From Prochlorococcus sp. AG-409-J16 (GTDB lineage: Bacteria > Cyanobacteriota > Cyanobacteriia > PCC-6307 > Cyanobiaceae): a DNA stretch of 64,000 nucleotides. Each line of letters opens with the position of its first letter. Position 1 is the first letter of the stretch. The stretch lies in the NCBI GenBank assembly GCA_003215655.1, contig QCKB01000001.1, positions 554,427 through 618,426 on the forward strand, read 5' to 3'. The notes beneath the pieces are model-generated. The model made no database searches, was not told the DNA's origin, and was given only the letters and a program-made list of their open reading frames with translations. Made by a program: the position numbers and the translations under genes. Of this stretch, positions 47,908 to 57,468 are shown in pieces.

Positions 47908-48264
47908 TTAACCTTCACCTTCAGGGATCAGACGGAATCCTTTACGACCCATCTTGATTTCAAAGTTGTCGCCAGGCTTAAGGTCTAAAAGCGCTGTGTA
48001 AGCTTTACCAATCAATAAATTTCCGTTGCCTTGTACTGTGGCGACATAACTTAGCTTCCTACCTCCTTTGCCAATACCGCCGGAGCCTTCTGAAGCAAGA
48101 TTTACTCCCTTAGCTTCTAGCAGAGCCTCGTAAAAAGCTGTGAAGTTAAGGCGTTCACCACCTCCCTTCTTAGTGGATACATATCCACATGCCTTTACAA
48201 GGTCAGACTTTGAGACATCACCTAAGTCCTTGACTTTGGCCAACAAATCCTTACCAGTGAGCAT
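47908..48264 (-). CDS. cyAbrB-type DNA-binding regulator
   Basis: A 118-residue protein. The N-terminal half (LTGKDLLAKVKDLGDVSKSD) and C-terminal AbrB-like beta region (ATVQGNGNLLIGKAYTALLD and LKPGDNFEIKMGRKGFRLIP) match the cyanobacterial AbrB family, global regulators of nitrogen, carbon and stress genes that bind DNA with low sequence specificity. It has its own terminator. Confidence 0.88.
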   Translation of the reverse strand: MLTGKDLLAKVKDLGDVSKSDLVKACGYVSTKKGGGERLNFTAFYEALLEAKGVNLASEGSGGIGKGGRKLSYVATVQGNGNLLIGKAYTALLDLKPGDNFEIKMGRKGFRLIPEGEG

Positions 48265-48334
48265 GATAAATAATCAACAGACATTTAATAATAACTTATA
48301 AACAAGAAGTAGACAATCTCCACCCATTAATTCT

Positions 48335-48595
48335 CTAACAATGCTCAGCCAAGAAAGACGGGTGCCTCGAATAGCTAAGAAGAAGTGGAAACTCGAGCAA
48401 TTCTAGAAATTCTTTCCATATCTTTACTCTAAATTTTTGAGCTTCAAAGGGACCTTGACTCATTAGAACCCTTGCCAAGTCAAGAAAAAAACAAATTTCC
48501 ATACCGAGATGGCCATTTAGACATTCCATGAATTCCAAGAGGCGAAAAGGTCTAATTATTGACGATACAGGCCCCTTAAGAATACTTGATATCAT
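48335..48595 (-). CDS. Small hypothetical protein
   Basis: An 86-residue frame, MISSILKGPVSSIIRPFRLL, then EFMECLNGHLGMEICFFLDL, with a helical, moderately hydrophobic make-up. A later Met (in EFMECLNGHL) is an alternative start. Function unknown; support is composition only. Confidence 0.5.
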   Translation of the reverse strand: MISSILKGPVSSIIRPFRLLEFMECLNGHLGMEICFFLDLARVLMSQGPFEAQKFRVKIWKEFLELLEFPLLLSYSRHPSFLAEHC

Positions 48596-48769
48596 CTATT
48601 TGAAAGCCAAAAAACCACACATCAAATATTGATATTGAATCCCGCGATTCAAGAGCGCTCAAGAATTACTCAGCAATTAACCTAAAACGGTTACTAACCA
48701 CAAGAGAACAAATATGCCCAATAATCCCTCTAATAAATGAAAAGGGCAATCTCTTGAGCATTAAACATA

Positions 48770-48865
48770 CGGTTTTCACTAGGGTATTACTGCTTATAGG
48801 TTGTTACCACCAATTGATAGTGGAAACCGAAGTTGGTGATATTTACCGAATGAAGACTTTCGGTA
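48770..48865 (+). ncRNA. Candidate structured leader or small RNA
   Basis: A 10-base stem (48770-48779 with 48820-48829, one G-U) encloses an inner GGTA/TACC pairing, and a second 7-base hairpin (TACCGAA at 48844-48850 with TTCGGTA at 48859-48865) follows. The structure lies about 60 bases upstream of the 83-residue gene in the same direction. It could be a riboswitch or other cis-regulatory leader, or a trans-acting RNA. No known family was recognised. The rest of 48596-48926 holds no gene. Confidence 0.5.
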
Positions 48866-48926
48866 TCCCTCATATTGATTCATAAGAGTTAGGTGCAAAG
48901 TAATCATGTAACTCGCAAAAGAGGAC

Positions 48927-49178
48927 ATGTACACCTCACTCTTCGATTCTTTCTTTTCTGACTCGTTTTTCTCACCAATGAGAACTGTCTATGTTGTCTC
49001 TGATAGCCAGCTAGAGGAAATCAAGCTCAAGCAAAGAGAAGAGGAACTCAATAGCGTTGAGGCCTCTCGTAAAAAACTTGAGGAAAGCTATCATTCACGC
49101 ATCAAAATTCTCGATGAGCGTGAGCAAGAGCTTCAAGAAGAGATAAAGACTCTTGCACCAGGAAAAAAGAAGAAATGA
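48927..49178 (+). CDS. Small coiled-coil protein
   Basis: An 83-residue protein, Phe/Ser-rich at the N-terminus (SLFDSFFSDSFFSPM), then a strong coiled coil (about residues 28-76: DSQLEEIKLKQREEELNSVE and on). It resembles small picocyanobacterial coiled-coil hypotheticals; function unknown. A clear terminator follows. Confidence 0.65.
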   Translation: MYTSLFDSFFSDSFFSPMRTVYVVSDSQLEEIKLKQREEELNSVEASRKKLEESYHSRIKILDEREQELQEEIKTLAPGKKKK

Positions 49179-49223
49179 AAACCTAACATCTTCTTTTTCC
49201 AGGTTTGCAATTCTCATTTGAAA

Positions 49224-49258
49224 ATAAAAAGGAGGCCAAATAGGCCTCCTTTTTATTT
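49224..49258 (+). terminator. Rho-independent terminator
   Basis: A stem of about 15 bases built on AGGAGGCC/GGCCTCCT with a short AAAT-type loop is followed by a T-rich tail, 46 bases past the 83-residue gene. It is near symmetric and may work both ways. Confidence 0.9.
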
Positions 49259-49456
49259 TGAGAAGGATTTATATATTAATAAAAGGCATCATCTCCCTAC
49301 TTTTGCAATATAAACACTGAATTGACCACCAATAGCAACTCAAATCATCAAAAGAGTTAATAGGGTATGGGAAATAGCTTATAAGTAAAGATCATCTAGC
49401 CAGTCAGACATGTTTTTATAGGAATAAGAATTGGGCAAAAGGACTAAAACTAAGAT

Positions 49457-50434
49457 TCATATGCTTTGGAATGGATTATTTGGCATTCGCATCTTGCAGT
49501 TTTGACTAGCAATATCTAAAGCTTCTTTCTCATTGCTTGTAAGATGCCATTTACAAGCATCGCTAGCATCTTTCGCTTGTATAGGGTTTCGCAATCCAAC
49601 TATTGGCATTGCCTTATGCGCTCTGCACCAATTCAATGCAACCTGGGCTTGAGACCGGCCTCGACGAACTGCGATTTTATGTAACTCTTTTCGCAATCCT
49701 ATGCTCGAAGGTAAAAGCCTACGAAAAAGGTTGCCTCTTATTAATGTAGTTGACTGAACTTTTTCTTCAATTGGTGGTATAGCCAGTAAACCGAAAGCCA
49801 AAGGACTATAAGCTAAAAGTTCAATATTTAACTGATTGCATGCATCACATATATCTAAATGCTTATGAGGCTCAGGAGACAATAAAGAAAACTGTATTTG
49901 GAGGCTCTTTAACGCAATGCCTCTCTTGCTAAGACGATTGTGAAACCAGCGCAATCGATTAGGTCCCATATTCGAAACACCTATTTCTGAGACATCTCCA
50001 CTCTCAAGGAAATCACAGAGTCCTTCCATTAATTGAACTTCTTGCCAAGGAGCGTATCTGTAGGTACTCCAATGTAATTGAACGCGATCGAGCTTCCCTT
50101 GAAGCCTTTCTTTGCTTGCAATAAAAGCAGAATAAAAACCTTTCCTTCCAATTCTCCAGGGGTAAGGAGCTAACTTTGTCGCAACTATAAGATTTTTTGA
50201 TTTCGCAGGAGTTAGTTTGTTTATAAACTGCCCCAACAGTTCTTCACTTCGGCCTCTTAATTGACCAGTTCCATAGGAATCTGCTGTATCAATAAAGTTA
50301 AGACCTCTGTTTACTGCCTCATTAAATGTTTCCTCTAATAAAGCATCATCATTTTTTGAGTTGTACCCCCAAAGGAACTTATTACCCCAAGCCCAAGTCC
50401 CAAATCCAATTGAAGGTAATGCTCTATTGAACAC
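49457..50434 (-). CDS. Aldo/keto reductase
   Basis: A 325-residue TIM-barrel NADPH oxidoreductase. Catalytic Asp and Tyr are in FIDTADSYGTGQLRG (about residues 47-61); LDRVQLHWS carries the conserved His-equivalent region; GVSNMGPNRLRW and AYSPLAFGLLA are family motifs. The natural substrate is unknown. A slight N-terminal shortening compared with others is not apparent. Confidence 0.9.
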   Translation of the reverse strand: MFNRALPSIGFGTWAWGNKFLWGYNSKNDDALLEETFNEAVNRGLNFIDTADSYGTGQLRGRSEELLGQFINKLTPAKSKNLIVATKLAPYPWRIGRKGFYSAFIASKERLQGKLDRVQLHWSTYRYAPWQEVQLMEGLCDFLESGDVSEIGVSNMGPNRLRWFHNRLSKRGIALKSLQIQFSLLSPEPHKHLDICDACNQLNIELLAYSPLAFGLLAIPPIEEKVQSTTLIRGNLFRRLLPSSIGLRKELHKIAVRRGRSQAQVALNWCRAHKAMPIVGLRNPIQAKDASDACKWHLTSNEKEALDIASQNCKMRMPNNPFQSI

Positions 50435-50568
50435 TTGTAGGATAATTATCCACTATAAGTTGAAATTTATAGTGGATATATAAAATATATATTTATTTAT
50501 AGTTAAAATTAGCGATGTATTAAAGAAAAGAATTGACAAAACCAAGCTTGAATTAAAGCTATAGATTG

Positions 50569-50931
50569 TCAATTAAATCTGCCAGGAAGTATTTCTTTAA
50601 GCGTTCCTTCTTCTACTTCTACTAACAATGTTCTGACCACACCCCACATTGGAAGACCTGTTGTCAACGCTAATACCAATGAAGCAATGAATGAGTTTAA
50701 TTGAGAGAAATCAAATGTTTCTAAAACTCCAGTAAACATAATTGTCAAGCCTGCCAGCGTGCCAATCCAACATCCAATTGTAGGAAAGCCTTCTAATGGT
50801 AATGGGGATATTTTATGACGATTCCAACCTTGTATCTTTAATTGAATTAACCTTACGAAGGAAGCGGAAAAGACTATGATCAATAGGCCCCCAATCCAGG
50901 CAATTGTAGTACTTTGAATCATTGTGGCCAT
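50569..50931 (-). CDS. Hypothetical three-TM membrane protein
   Basis: A 120-residue protein from the ATG at 50931 (MATMIQSTTIAWIGGLLIIV). TM segments lie at about 9-29, 55-75 (TIGCWIGTLAGLTIMFTGVL) and 82-105 (LNSFIASLVLALTTGLP). Basic loop QLKIQGWNRHK lies between TM1 and TM2. A longer upstream frame (Met at 50976) is not preferred. Unknown family. Confidence 0.68.
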   Translation of the reverse strand: MATMIQSTTIAWIGGLLIIVFSASFVRLIQLKIQGWNRHKISPLPLEGFPTIGCWIGTLAGLTIMFTGVLETFDFSQLNSFIASLVLALTTGLPMWGVVRTLLVEVEEGTLKEILPGRFN

Positions 50932-51364
50932 GAAATAAATTTGAAAGATGAAAAGAGATTTATTAAAGCACAACACAAATTTACTATAACTATAATAATT
51001 ATTCTATGTTGCGGATTTATTAGATAGGAAACAAAAACTAACAATGGCTTGAGGCTTAACTTTCTAATACTCTGATGGGCAGAACACATCAAGTCCTGAT
51101 CCACTTAAACTGTTAGAAGACAGCCTTGAAGAAAGTATATATTACTTTAACAGGAATGGATTTTACTTTATTCTTCAAATTATTTAGTTAACACAAAATT
51201 TCTGTACTTAAAGCTTGATGGCAGAGGATGGATAAAAAATGGATAAGCAAACACAATTAAGGGTTAAGGAGCAAGATCAAGAGTATTGTGGAGATTTAAT
51301 TGTTAAATAATATATGAAAAAGATATTTGGTTAATAGATATATTATTGGCTTGACTGATTTAAC
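50932..51364. other. Intergenic with a possible gene remnant
   Basis: No complete gene was found in these 433 bases. A rightward open segment at 51068-51187 (SDGQNTSSPDPLKLLEDSLE) lacks a start and may be the tail of a decayed gene. Confidence 0.4.
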
Positions 51365-52030
51365 TTACCAAGGAAGGACATCTCCATTAGAGTGCCAAAA
51401 AGTTCCTGAATTATATAGAGATAAGGAATCAATCCTTTCTATAAGACCTTTAACAGATAACTGAGCTGAAATACCATTAGAGGTAAATCCAGTCATTCGA
51501 GTACTAACTAGTCCTGGATGCAAAATAGCCACAGAAATACCTTGCTCTTTCAAGTCAATCGATAAAGACTTACCGGCCATGCAAAGAGATACTTTTGACA
51601 TTCGATAACCATAAGAACCTCCAGAAGTATTATCCTCTATGGACCCCATTCGACTCGTCATAAGTACTATCTTAGAACCAGATTTCATATTACTAAGGAA
51701 AGTTTTTGTAAAACATAATGGGCTTAAGGCATTCACCTCAAATTGACGAATAATGCTTGCTGGATCAAGAGTTGATAGGGAATTTGATTCTGCGATCCCC
51801 GCATTTTGGATCAATACATCTATATTTATTCCGTTTAACTTGTTCTTGAGCTTAACGACGGATTCACCAGAGCTAACATCAACCCCAGTCTCAACTCTTA
51901 CTCCTAAATCATCTAATTCCGAAGAAGAAACTCTGCATGTAGCAATAACTTGATTACCTCTATTATGAAGTTGTCGACAAAATTCTAGGCCTATTCCACG
52001 ATTTGAACCTGTTACTAGATAAGTTCCCAA
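51365..52030 (-). CDS. Short-chain dehydrogenase/reductase
   Basis: A 221-residue SDR. The cofactor motif is VTGSNRGIGLEFCRQL (about residues 5-20); the NAG motif is VLIQNAGIAES; and the catalytic YxxxK is YGYRMSKVSL (about residues 139-148), with a Ser upstream in LMTSRMG. The substrate is unknown, and relatives include csgA-type reductases. No obvious partner gene. Confidence 0.88.
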   Translation of the reverse strand: MGTYLVTGSNRGIGLEFCRQLHNRGNQVIATCRVSSSELDDLGVRVETGVDVSSGESVVKLKNKLNGINIDVLIQNAGIAESNSLSTLDPASIIRQFEVNALSPLCFTKTFLSNMKSGSKIVLMTSRMGSIEDNTSGGSYGYRMSKVSLCMAGKSLSIDLKEQGISVAILHPGLVSTRMTGFTSNGISAQLSVKGLIERIDSLSLYNSGTFWHSNGDVLPW

Positions 52031-52186
52031 GACAGTATTGCAACTTTAAAGACTGTAGAACAATCCGAAAAAAAAATCTAAGAATTCGTATTGTTGTCCC
52101 AAATTAGATTTTAAGGTATATAAGATATTAACAACCCTACGTTCATTTGTGTTTACATGGCAAGGACTGAAAGTTAAATTAATACG

Positions 52187-52351
52187 TCAATAATTGCATG
52201 AGTTGTATAAACGCTGAGCTTTTTGATGCTCTTCAAGCTGAGCTACCTTATTTTCTAGCTCATTCACCTCTTTTTGAGCCTGCTCAATCAGATCCAATGT
52301 CCAAAGCCAATTGCGTTCCTCACAATGTTTTTTAGCTTTATCCCAGTCCAT
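52187..52351 (-). CDS. Small coiled-coil hypothetical protein, 54 residues
   Basis: MDWDKAKKHCEERNWLWTLD, then LIEQAQKEVNELENKVAQLE. A longer frame adds 22 residues from an upstream start (52417) with poorer composition, so I prefer 52351. Cyanobacterial-type short coiled coil of unknown role. Confidence 0.6.
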   Translation of the reverse strand: MDWDKAKKHCEERNWLWTLDLIEQAQKEVNELENKVAQLEEHQKAQRLYNSCNY

Positions 52352-52510
52352 AGTTAATAACGTTTGTGTATTTGTAATAAATTGATTTTGGCAGAAAGAA
52401 TGTCTTCTGAGATTCAATCGCTATAGATTAACAAATATCTATACAAAAACGTTGCTGCTGCCTAGATCTATTTTTAATTATAAAATAAGAGCAAAGATAT
52501 AATTGAGTCT

Positions 52511-52696
52511 ATGACTGACACTAAAGATAAAGGGTTTCTATTCAATAAAGGAGGTAAATGGGGGGCGATTATTGGTATCATCTGGATACTTATAAACATA
52601 GCACTTCCTTTGGCTATATTAAGGATTCCATTTTTTCAAAAATATCTTGTTGGACTAGAAAATAAGCTTCCTTTTGACATCCCAGGTATAGGATAA
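52511..52696 (+). CDS. Small single-TM protein, 61 residues
   Basis: MTDTKDKGFLFNKGGKWGAI with one hydrophobic segment (IIGIIWILINIALPLAILRI, about residues 20-40), then a short periplasmic or cytosolic tail ending FDIPGIG. No family recognised. Confidence 0.55.
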   Translation: MTDTKDKGFLFNKGGKWGAIIGIIWILINIALPLAILRIPFFQKYLVGLENKLPFDIPGIG

Positions 52697-53339
52697 ACAT
52701 CAAAGATATGTCATTAACCCATTCATTAATATCAATAAAAATAATTATAGATCTTTAAATTGTATTTATATGCATGTTCTATGGGTCATTAAAATTGATA
52801 CAGAGGGAAGATTTATATCCTCGGTAAGTAATACTTTATTATGATTTTTCATCATTTAGGAAATAAATTTATTAGCAGCATGCTTTGAAAAACTCTTGTC
52901 TCAAACCATTATTTCTAAATAAAAGAAAAGTAATGGGATTCCCTTTACTGCTAAAGTAGAAACAGTGATAGTAGCTTTAGTTTAAATTTTAGGTATTCCA
53001 CAATCAGAAAGAGCGAGTCCGAAAATTGAGGGTTGCACTTTACTTATATGTCTACGATCAATACAATAGGGTGAAACCGATGTTTCATATAATCGTATTT
53101 AGCTAGCCAGTCACCAATTCTTATGCCAAATTAGGTAACTAATGAGAGGCAGGAAAAGTCGCTTATTTCACAACAAAATAAACATACATTAATTATTGAT
53201 AAGTTTATAGAAATAACCAAATTCCTAACTATTAAGATTTTAAAGCTATATCCTATAAAAAAATTAGACATTACTTTTAAGCTTTACCTTAACTAATCTC
53301 GCTTCTAGGCAAATGAATTGGTATTCATTAAGAGTATAA
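52697..53339. other. Long intergenic stretch with a small hairpin
   Basis: These 643 AT-rich bases hold no gene I can support. A 6-base hairpin (TGAAAC / GTTTCA, loop CGAT) lies at 53072-53087. Nothing else stands out. Confidence 0.5.
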
Positions 53340-53768
53340 ATGGATTTACATATCAATTCCTGGTTGACTATCCCAGCTAAAGAGCTTAAATGGCGTTTCA
53401 CAAAATCATCAGGTCCTGGTGGACAAGGAGTGAATACTACAGATAGCCAAGTTGAATTAATTTTTAATTTAAAGAATTCATCGGTATTGAATAGCTATAA
53501 GAAGCAGAGATTATTTTCACAGCTAGAGAGTCGGTTAATCAAAGGTTGTCTAATTATCAATGTAAATAAAGAGCGATCTCAACTTCAAAATCGCAGAATA
53601 GCGCTCGAAAGAATGAAAACATTGATTCAAGATGGGTTATTAACTAAACAAAAACTTAGAATACCAAGTACTCCATCCAAGTCCTCTAAAAGGACAAGAC
53701 TTAAGGACAAACGAATTCGAGGAGCAATTAAAAAAAATCGTCAAGGAAATATTTCTCAAGATGATTAA
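53340..53768 (+). CDS. arfB: Ribosome rescue peptidyl-tRNA hydrolase, ArfB/ICT1 type
   Basis: A 142-residue protein with the release-factor GGQ motif in SSGPGGQGVNTTDSQVEL (about residues 24-41) and a basic C-terminal tail (SSKRTRLKDKRIRGAIKKNR) that would enter the empty mRNA channel. It hydrolyses peptidyl-tRNA on stalled ribosomes. It lacks codon-recognition domains, as the family should. Confidence 0.92.
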   Translation: MDLHINSWLTIPAKELKWRFTKSSGPGGQGVNTTDSQVELIFNLKNSSVLNSYKKQRLFSQLESRLIKGCLIINVNKERSQLQNRRIALERMKTLIQDGLLTKQKLRIPSTPSKSSKRTRLKDKRIRGAIKKNRQGNISQDD

Positions 53769-53787
53769 GTAAATTCGTATAACGAAA

Positions 53788-54951
53788 TTAGAGAGGTTTC
53801 CTAAATAAGGAATGATCTAAAGACGCTAGTGCAAAAATAAATACTATAGAAAAAAAGAATCCACCCATCATGAAGATATTAGTAATAGCTCCATAGACAA
53901 GCCAACCAGAATAAAAAAGAGTTATCGTGATGTTTATAGGTCTTGAGGAAATACTTGCAAAATATACCATTAATAAAGTGATTAGAAATGGTATCAGTAA
54001 ACAGCCTATGTAAGAAAAATCTCGAAGGATCTCACCTGAAATTGTATAATTATTATACCCCCAAATATTGCTTCTCTCTACATTATGAATTGCTGATCTT
54101 AAAATATTTGGATTAATTCTAGACGCTAAATTATATATCGGCAAAAATGTTCTTTGACCTATCCAATTAGGCTCGGGCAAGCGTGTCAATAATTCCGTTA
54201 AAGTATTTAAATATGAAAAGCAATATCGCATGACTTGATCGAACAACACAAATTTTTGCTCTAAGGGCTGGTAGCCTGAGCGGAGAACTTTTGGAAGCTG
54301 AGTGAATATTGAAATGCCAAAGATAGAAATTAAGAAACCAAATGGGTTTCGACCGTTAACCCGCCAATCCCAAACTGCTGTTGCTAATAATATAAAAACG
54401 ACAAATGCCATTCCAGCTCTCCCAGAGGTCTGTAGGTCATTTAAGAAAACATTTAATATTGAAACCGATAGAAAAAATAATGAACGTATTTTCCTTCGAA
54501 CTCGATAGCCAGAAAACGCAAGGCAAAAGGCTGCAAAGCAAAGACCATTAGGATATGTAAGAACAGGTGGGACTATATTTAATAGTTCAAGCGATGCCTC
54601 TCTTAAGTACATAAAAAATTCTTTAAGAGAGTTGATTGAATCAACTTTGTTAAAAATATAACTCCAAGAAATTAATTGAAGAATAAAGGATAATGAAACA
54701 CTAATTGCAGTTACTTTCTGAAAAAATATATTACTATTTTTATTATCACTACATTTTTCTGTATCTAAAAAAATCCTTCTTATATTACGAGAGCTATACA
54801 AAGCCAATGCAGACCCAAAATATGGTAGGGAATATACGAACAATGCCTGCCATGAAATAGATCCAGGAACATTGAAAAATGTATCATATAAAAGACATAA
54901 TGAAATATAAATTGTGCTTACAGCTAAGGGAAATTTCCAATCCAATGGCAT
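53788..54951 (-). CDS. Polysaccharide-polymerase-like membrane protein
   Basis: A 387-residue protein with about 10 predicted TM helices (for example AVSTIYISLCLLYDTFF, VTAISVSLSFILQLIS, CFAAFCLAFSGYRV) and a large external loop in the middle (about residues 230-300). This is the layout of O-antigen/oligosaccharide repeat-unit polymerases (Wzy-like), but sequence similarity across that group is weak. Adjacent to a dead prepilin peptidase on the opposite strand. Confidence 0.6.
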   Translation of the reverse strand: MPLDWKFPLAVSTIYISLCLLYDTFFNVPGSISWQALFVYSLPYFGSALALYSSRNIRRIFLDTEKCSDNKNSNIFFQKVTAISVSLSFILQLISWSYIFNKVDSINSLKEFFMYLREASLELLNIVPPVLTYPNGLCFAAFCLAFSGYRVRRKIRSLFFLSVSILNVFLNDLQTSGRAGMAFVVFILLATAVWDWRVNGRNPFGFLISIFGISIFTQLPKVLRSGYQPLEQKFVLFDQVMRYCFSYLNTLTELLTRLPEPNWIGQRTFLPIYNLASRINPNILRSAIHNVERSNIWGYNNYTISGEILRDFSYIGCLLIPFLITLLMVYFASISSRPINITITLFYSGWLVYGAITNIFMMGGFFFSIVFIFALASLDHSLFRKPL

Positions 54952-54999
54952 CTTGTATAAACCTCTTCAACAAGAAAAATATTATAGTTTATTATAATC

Positions 55000-55455
55000 A
55001 TGCAGTTCAGAAAAAGCGATTTGATAAACCTTCTTGCTTTATTAGTTCTAATTTGGGTATATTCAGGTAGATTATTCAGCTTGCTTACAATTAGAACCCT
55101 AAAAGGTGAATCTATATTTTCAACAGGATATCTATGTGATAACTGCGCTCATCCATTGAAATGGTATGAAAACATACCAATATTAAGCTGGCTGCTTCTA
55201 AAGGTTCGATGCCGAGAATGCAATCATCTACTATCAAAACGAAGTCTAATTATCGAAATTATCTGAGCATTTTCTTTTAACCTCTTAATAGCTGCAAAGC
55301 CATCTCCATACCAAGGTATAAATAACTATTCGACTATAATTTCAGGTCTTGTATTTTTCTCAATTTTATTATTGCTATCTATTTTTGATATAGAGAACCT
55401 AATATTACCTAGAGTCCTATGCTATACAGGAATATTCACTGGATTATTTACATAG
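55000..55455 (+). pseudogene. pilD: Prepilin peptidase remnant
   Basis: From 55000 an 88-codon frame encodes the N-terminal domain of a type IV prepilin peptidase: TM1, then the zinc-type Cys pattern YLCDNCAHPLKWYENIPILS with VRCRECNHLL (two CxxC). It stops at a TGA (55264-55266). The same frame then continues AFSFNLLIAA to SIFDIENLILP, the first catalytic Asp region, and stops at a TAG at 55453-55455, without the second catalytic GxGD. So the gene is dead or heavily truncated. Confidence 0.85.
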
Positions 55456-55582
55456 CAAGATCTTGAAGAAGCTCCAACCCTCTTTTGAGACTTGAGAAGA
55501 AGCAATTAATTAGATGTGTGTCTAATCAGTAGTAAGAACTTTAGCCAAAAGGTATAACTAGTTTATATATAGGGTCTGAACA

Positions 55583-55921
55583 ATGTTCGCTGAATTCAAA
55601 ACCTTGTGGGAGCTTCAACAAGAAGGAGCCTTTGAGAAAACCGCCTATTCTGTTCAAGAGTTTATAAATAAAGCTAAACTATGGGAAGTGAGCCTCAGTC
55701 AAATCAATGAACAAATAATTATAGCAGTACTTGGAATACTAATGGTCGGAATTATATTCCTACCTCTAGGGGCAACCGAAAGTTCAATTCAAAAGTGCCA
55801 GATAGATACAAACCAAAAGGTAGTCAAGATTGGAGGAGTCTTAATTGTTGTCATGACATCTATTAGTGCGATTCTATTTATTGAGGTACTAGAGTTATCA
55901 GAAATGCTAGGCGGAATATAA
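55583..55921 (+). CDS. Hypothetical two-TM membrane protein
   Basis: A 112-residue protein: helical N-terminal part MFAEFKTLWELQQEGAFEKT, TM1 about 50-70 (IIIAVLGILMVGIIFLPLGA) and TM2 about 88-108 (VVKIGGVLIVVMTSISAILF). Unknown. Confidence 0.6.
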   Translation: MFAEFKTLWELQQEGAFEKTAYSVQEFINKAKLWEVSLSQINEQIIIAVLGILMVGIIFLPLGATESSIQKCQIDTNQKVVKIGGVLIVVMTSISAILFIEVLELSEMLGGI

Positions 55922-56080
55922 TAATAAACGAGAATGTTTTTATTATTAATCTCGTATTGATAAAGAAGTCATGGCAGGAAATTAATCCATAAGCTAACAA
56001 TGAACAAAATCTTAATAACTTGGCTGATCTGACAAAATATGTTTTAACTGCTAAAAAGAGATTGAGCTCTAAATAATTAA

Positions 56081-56356
56081 TTGGAAATTTCCGTAACATC
56101 TCCCTGTCCCGAAAATACTATCAATGCACTAGGGGTAACTCACTGGCCTATCTGGACTTGTGATCCGAGCACATTCCCTTGGACTTATAGCGAAAAGGAA
56201 ACTTGTTTAATCCTCGAAGGGGATGTAACCGTTACACCGGACGAAGGGTCTCCTATTCGGTTTAAAGCCGGTGATCTGGTTATTTTCCCTGCAGGCATGT
56301 CTTGTACATGGGAGGTCCATATAGCAGTACGGAAGCACTATCGTTTCGGCAACTAA
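56081..56356 (+). CDS. Cupin-domain protein (DUF861/cupin_3 type)
   Basis: A 91-residue single cupin. The core shows TWTYSEKETCLILEGDVTVTP-type pattern (starts FPWTYSEKETCL near residue 32) and GDLVIFPAGMSCTWEVH near 68-84, matching the small cupin_3 family similar to ureidoglycine aminohydrolase-like domains. The start TTG gives MEISVTSPCPEN. Substrate unknown; metal ligand residues are not obvious. Confidence 0.82.
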   Translation: MEISVTSPCPENTINALGVTHWPIWTCDPSTFPWTYSEKETCLILEGDVTVTPDEGSPIRFKAGDLVIFPAGMSCTWEVHIAVRKHYRFGN

Positions 56357-56506
56357 CAAATTTAAAATGCCACAAAAATTTTCTATTTAATGCTAGAAGC
56401 TTTGTTAATTAGGTAATTAACAAAGGAAATCAAAATATATAGACCTAGGGATAAGTTAACAATGGATTTTTGATTATAAAGCTCTGACTTCTATCAAGAC
56501 TAAATT

Positions 56507-57028
56507 TTATTTTGTGATATCAACGCCCCCTCCTGGAGCAAGGAAGTGCACTATTGCAGGTATCAAAAAAAGAACTGTGATTAATCTAACTGCATGCAGA
56601 GCAGCAACTGCTGCACCAACCCCAAACTCTGCGCCCACAAGACTCATGCCTATAGTCCCTCCAGGGGCTGCGCCTAACAAAGCTACGGTTTTATCCACTC
56701 CAAGGTATTGACTAATTAATAGGCCAACAAGAATTCCTGTCACCAAAAGAACAAAAGTTATGACTAATGCGGGCTTCCAAAGCAATTGCAACTCACCCAA
56801 TGTCTCTTTGTTGATACCCGTCCCAATAACTGTTCCTATACATATACCAAGTACTGTTTTTGTCCCTAAAGGCCATGCTGCAACCTCAAGCTGCCCACTA
56901 ATGCTTAATAGTCCAGCTCCCAATATTGCTCCTAATAGTGGGCCTGCAGGAATCCCAGTTAAAAGCATTAGGGCTCCCAAGGAGGCACCCCCAAGGATGT
57001 ATAAAAGCAGGGTGATCAATGAAGGCAT
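56507..57028 (-). CDS. AbrB-duplication membrane protein (half-size)
   Basis: A 173-residue membrane protein of about 5 TM helices: LITLLLYILGGASLGALMLL, then GILVGLLISQYLGVDKTVAL. The PGGTIGMSLVGAEFG block is typical of the AbrB/ammonia-monooxygenase-like membrane family, which has about 350 residues in two repeats; this protein has one. It is a putative transporter, unrelated to the DNA-binding AbrB proteins. Confidence 0.75.
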   Translation of the reverse strand: MPSLITLLLYILGGASLGALMLLTGIPAGPLLGAILGAGLLSISGQLEVAAWPLGTKTVLGICIGTVIGTGINKETLGELQLLWKPALVITFVLLVTGILVGLLISQYLGVDKTVALLGAAPGGTIGMSLVGAEFGVGAAVAALHAVRLITVLFLIPAIVHFLAPGGGVDITK

Positions 57029-57234
57029 TTAATAATCGGTTTAGATATTCCCTCAAGTTTCTCTCTTTTAGGATTGATTTATCAAGAGCATCAACAAAAA
57101 AGCCTTTCAAAGGCATATTCTTAAAAGTACGAGCCAAAGATGATTTAACATTTTTTTAGCCAGCTCAAGAGAGTTGCTAAGGCAAATTTGCGAAAATAGT
57201 GTTAGACCTAAGACTCTCATGCCTTTCAATATTG

Positions 57235-57468
57235 ATGGCTATCACTCCAGATGAAAAAGATTTTGATTGGACAAAGATTTTGACTAGCATTGCACTCTTA
57301 TTATGTGCTTTTTGTCTTGCCTTTATTGCTATTACCTTGCGCCCAGTAGCTCAGTGGGCAAGTAATCAGAACATCTGCGTTGAACAAGAGACAGCTAAGT
57401 CTCAGGCGCCAATTTCATGGGGTGTTAGAAAGTGCAATGGAAGGTCAAAGGTATATCAAGTAAAATAG
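57235..57468 (+). CDS. Small single-TM protein
   Basis: A 77-residue protein from ATG 57235, MAITPDEKDFDWTKILTSIA, with one TM helix (about residues 14-40) and a periplasmic-type tail with two Cys (NQNICVEQETAKSQ, RKCNGRSKVYQVK). An upstream GTG at 57199 would add 12 residues. Function unknown. Confidence 0.62.
   Translation: MAITPDEKDFDWTKILTSIALLLCAFCLAFIAITLRPVAQWASNQNICVEQETAKSQAPISWGVRKCNGRSKVYQVK

Noticed and set aside
51068..51187. Start-less rightward segment, possible protein tail
   Set aside because: There is no start codon and a stop precedes it; kept only as a possible remnant.
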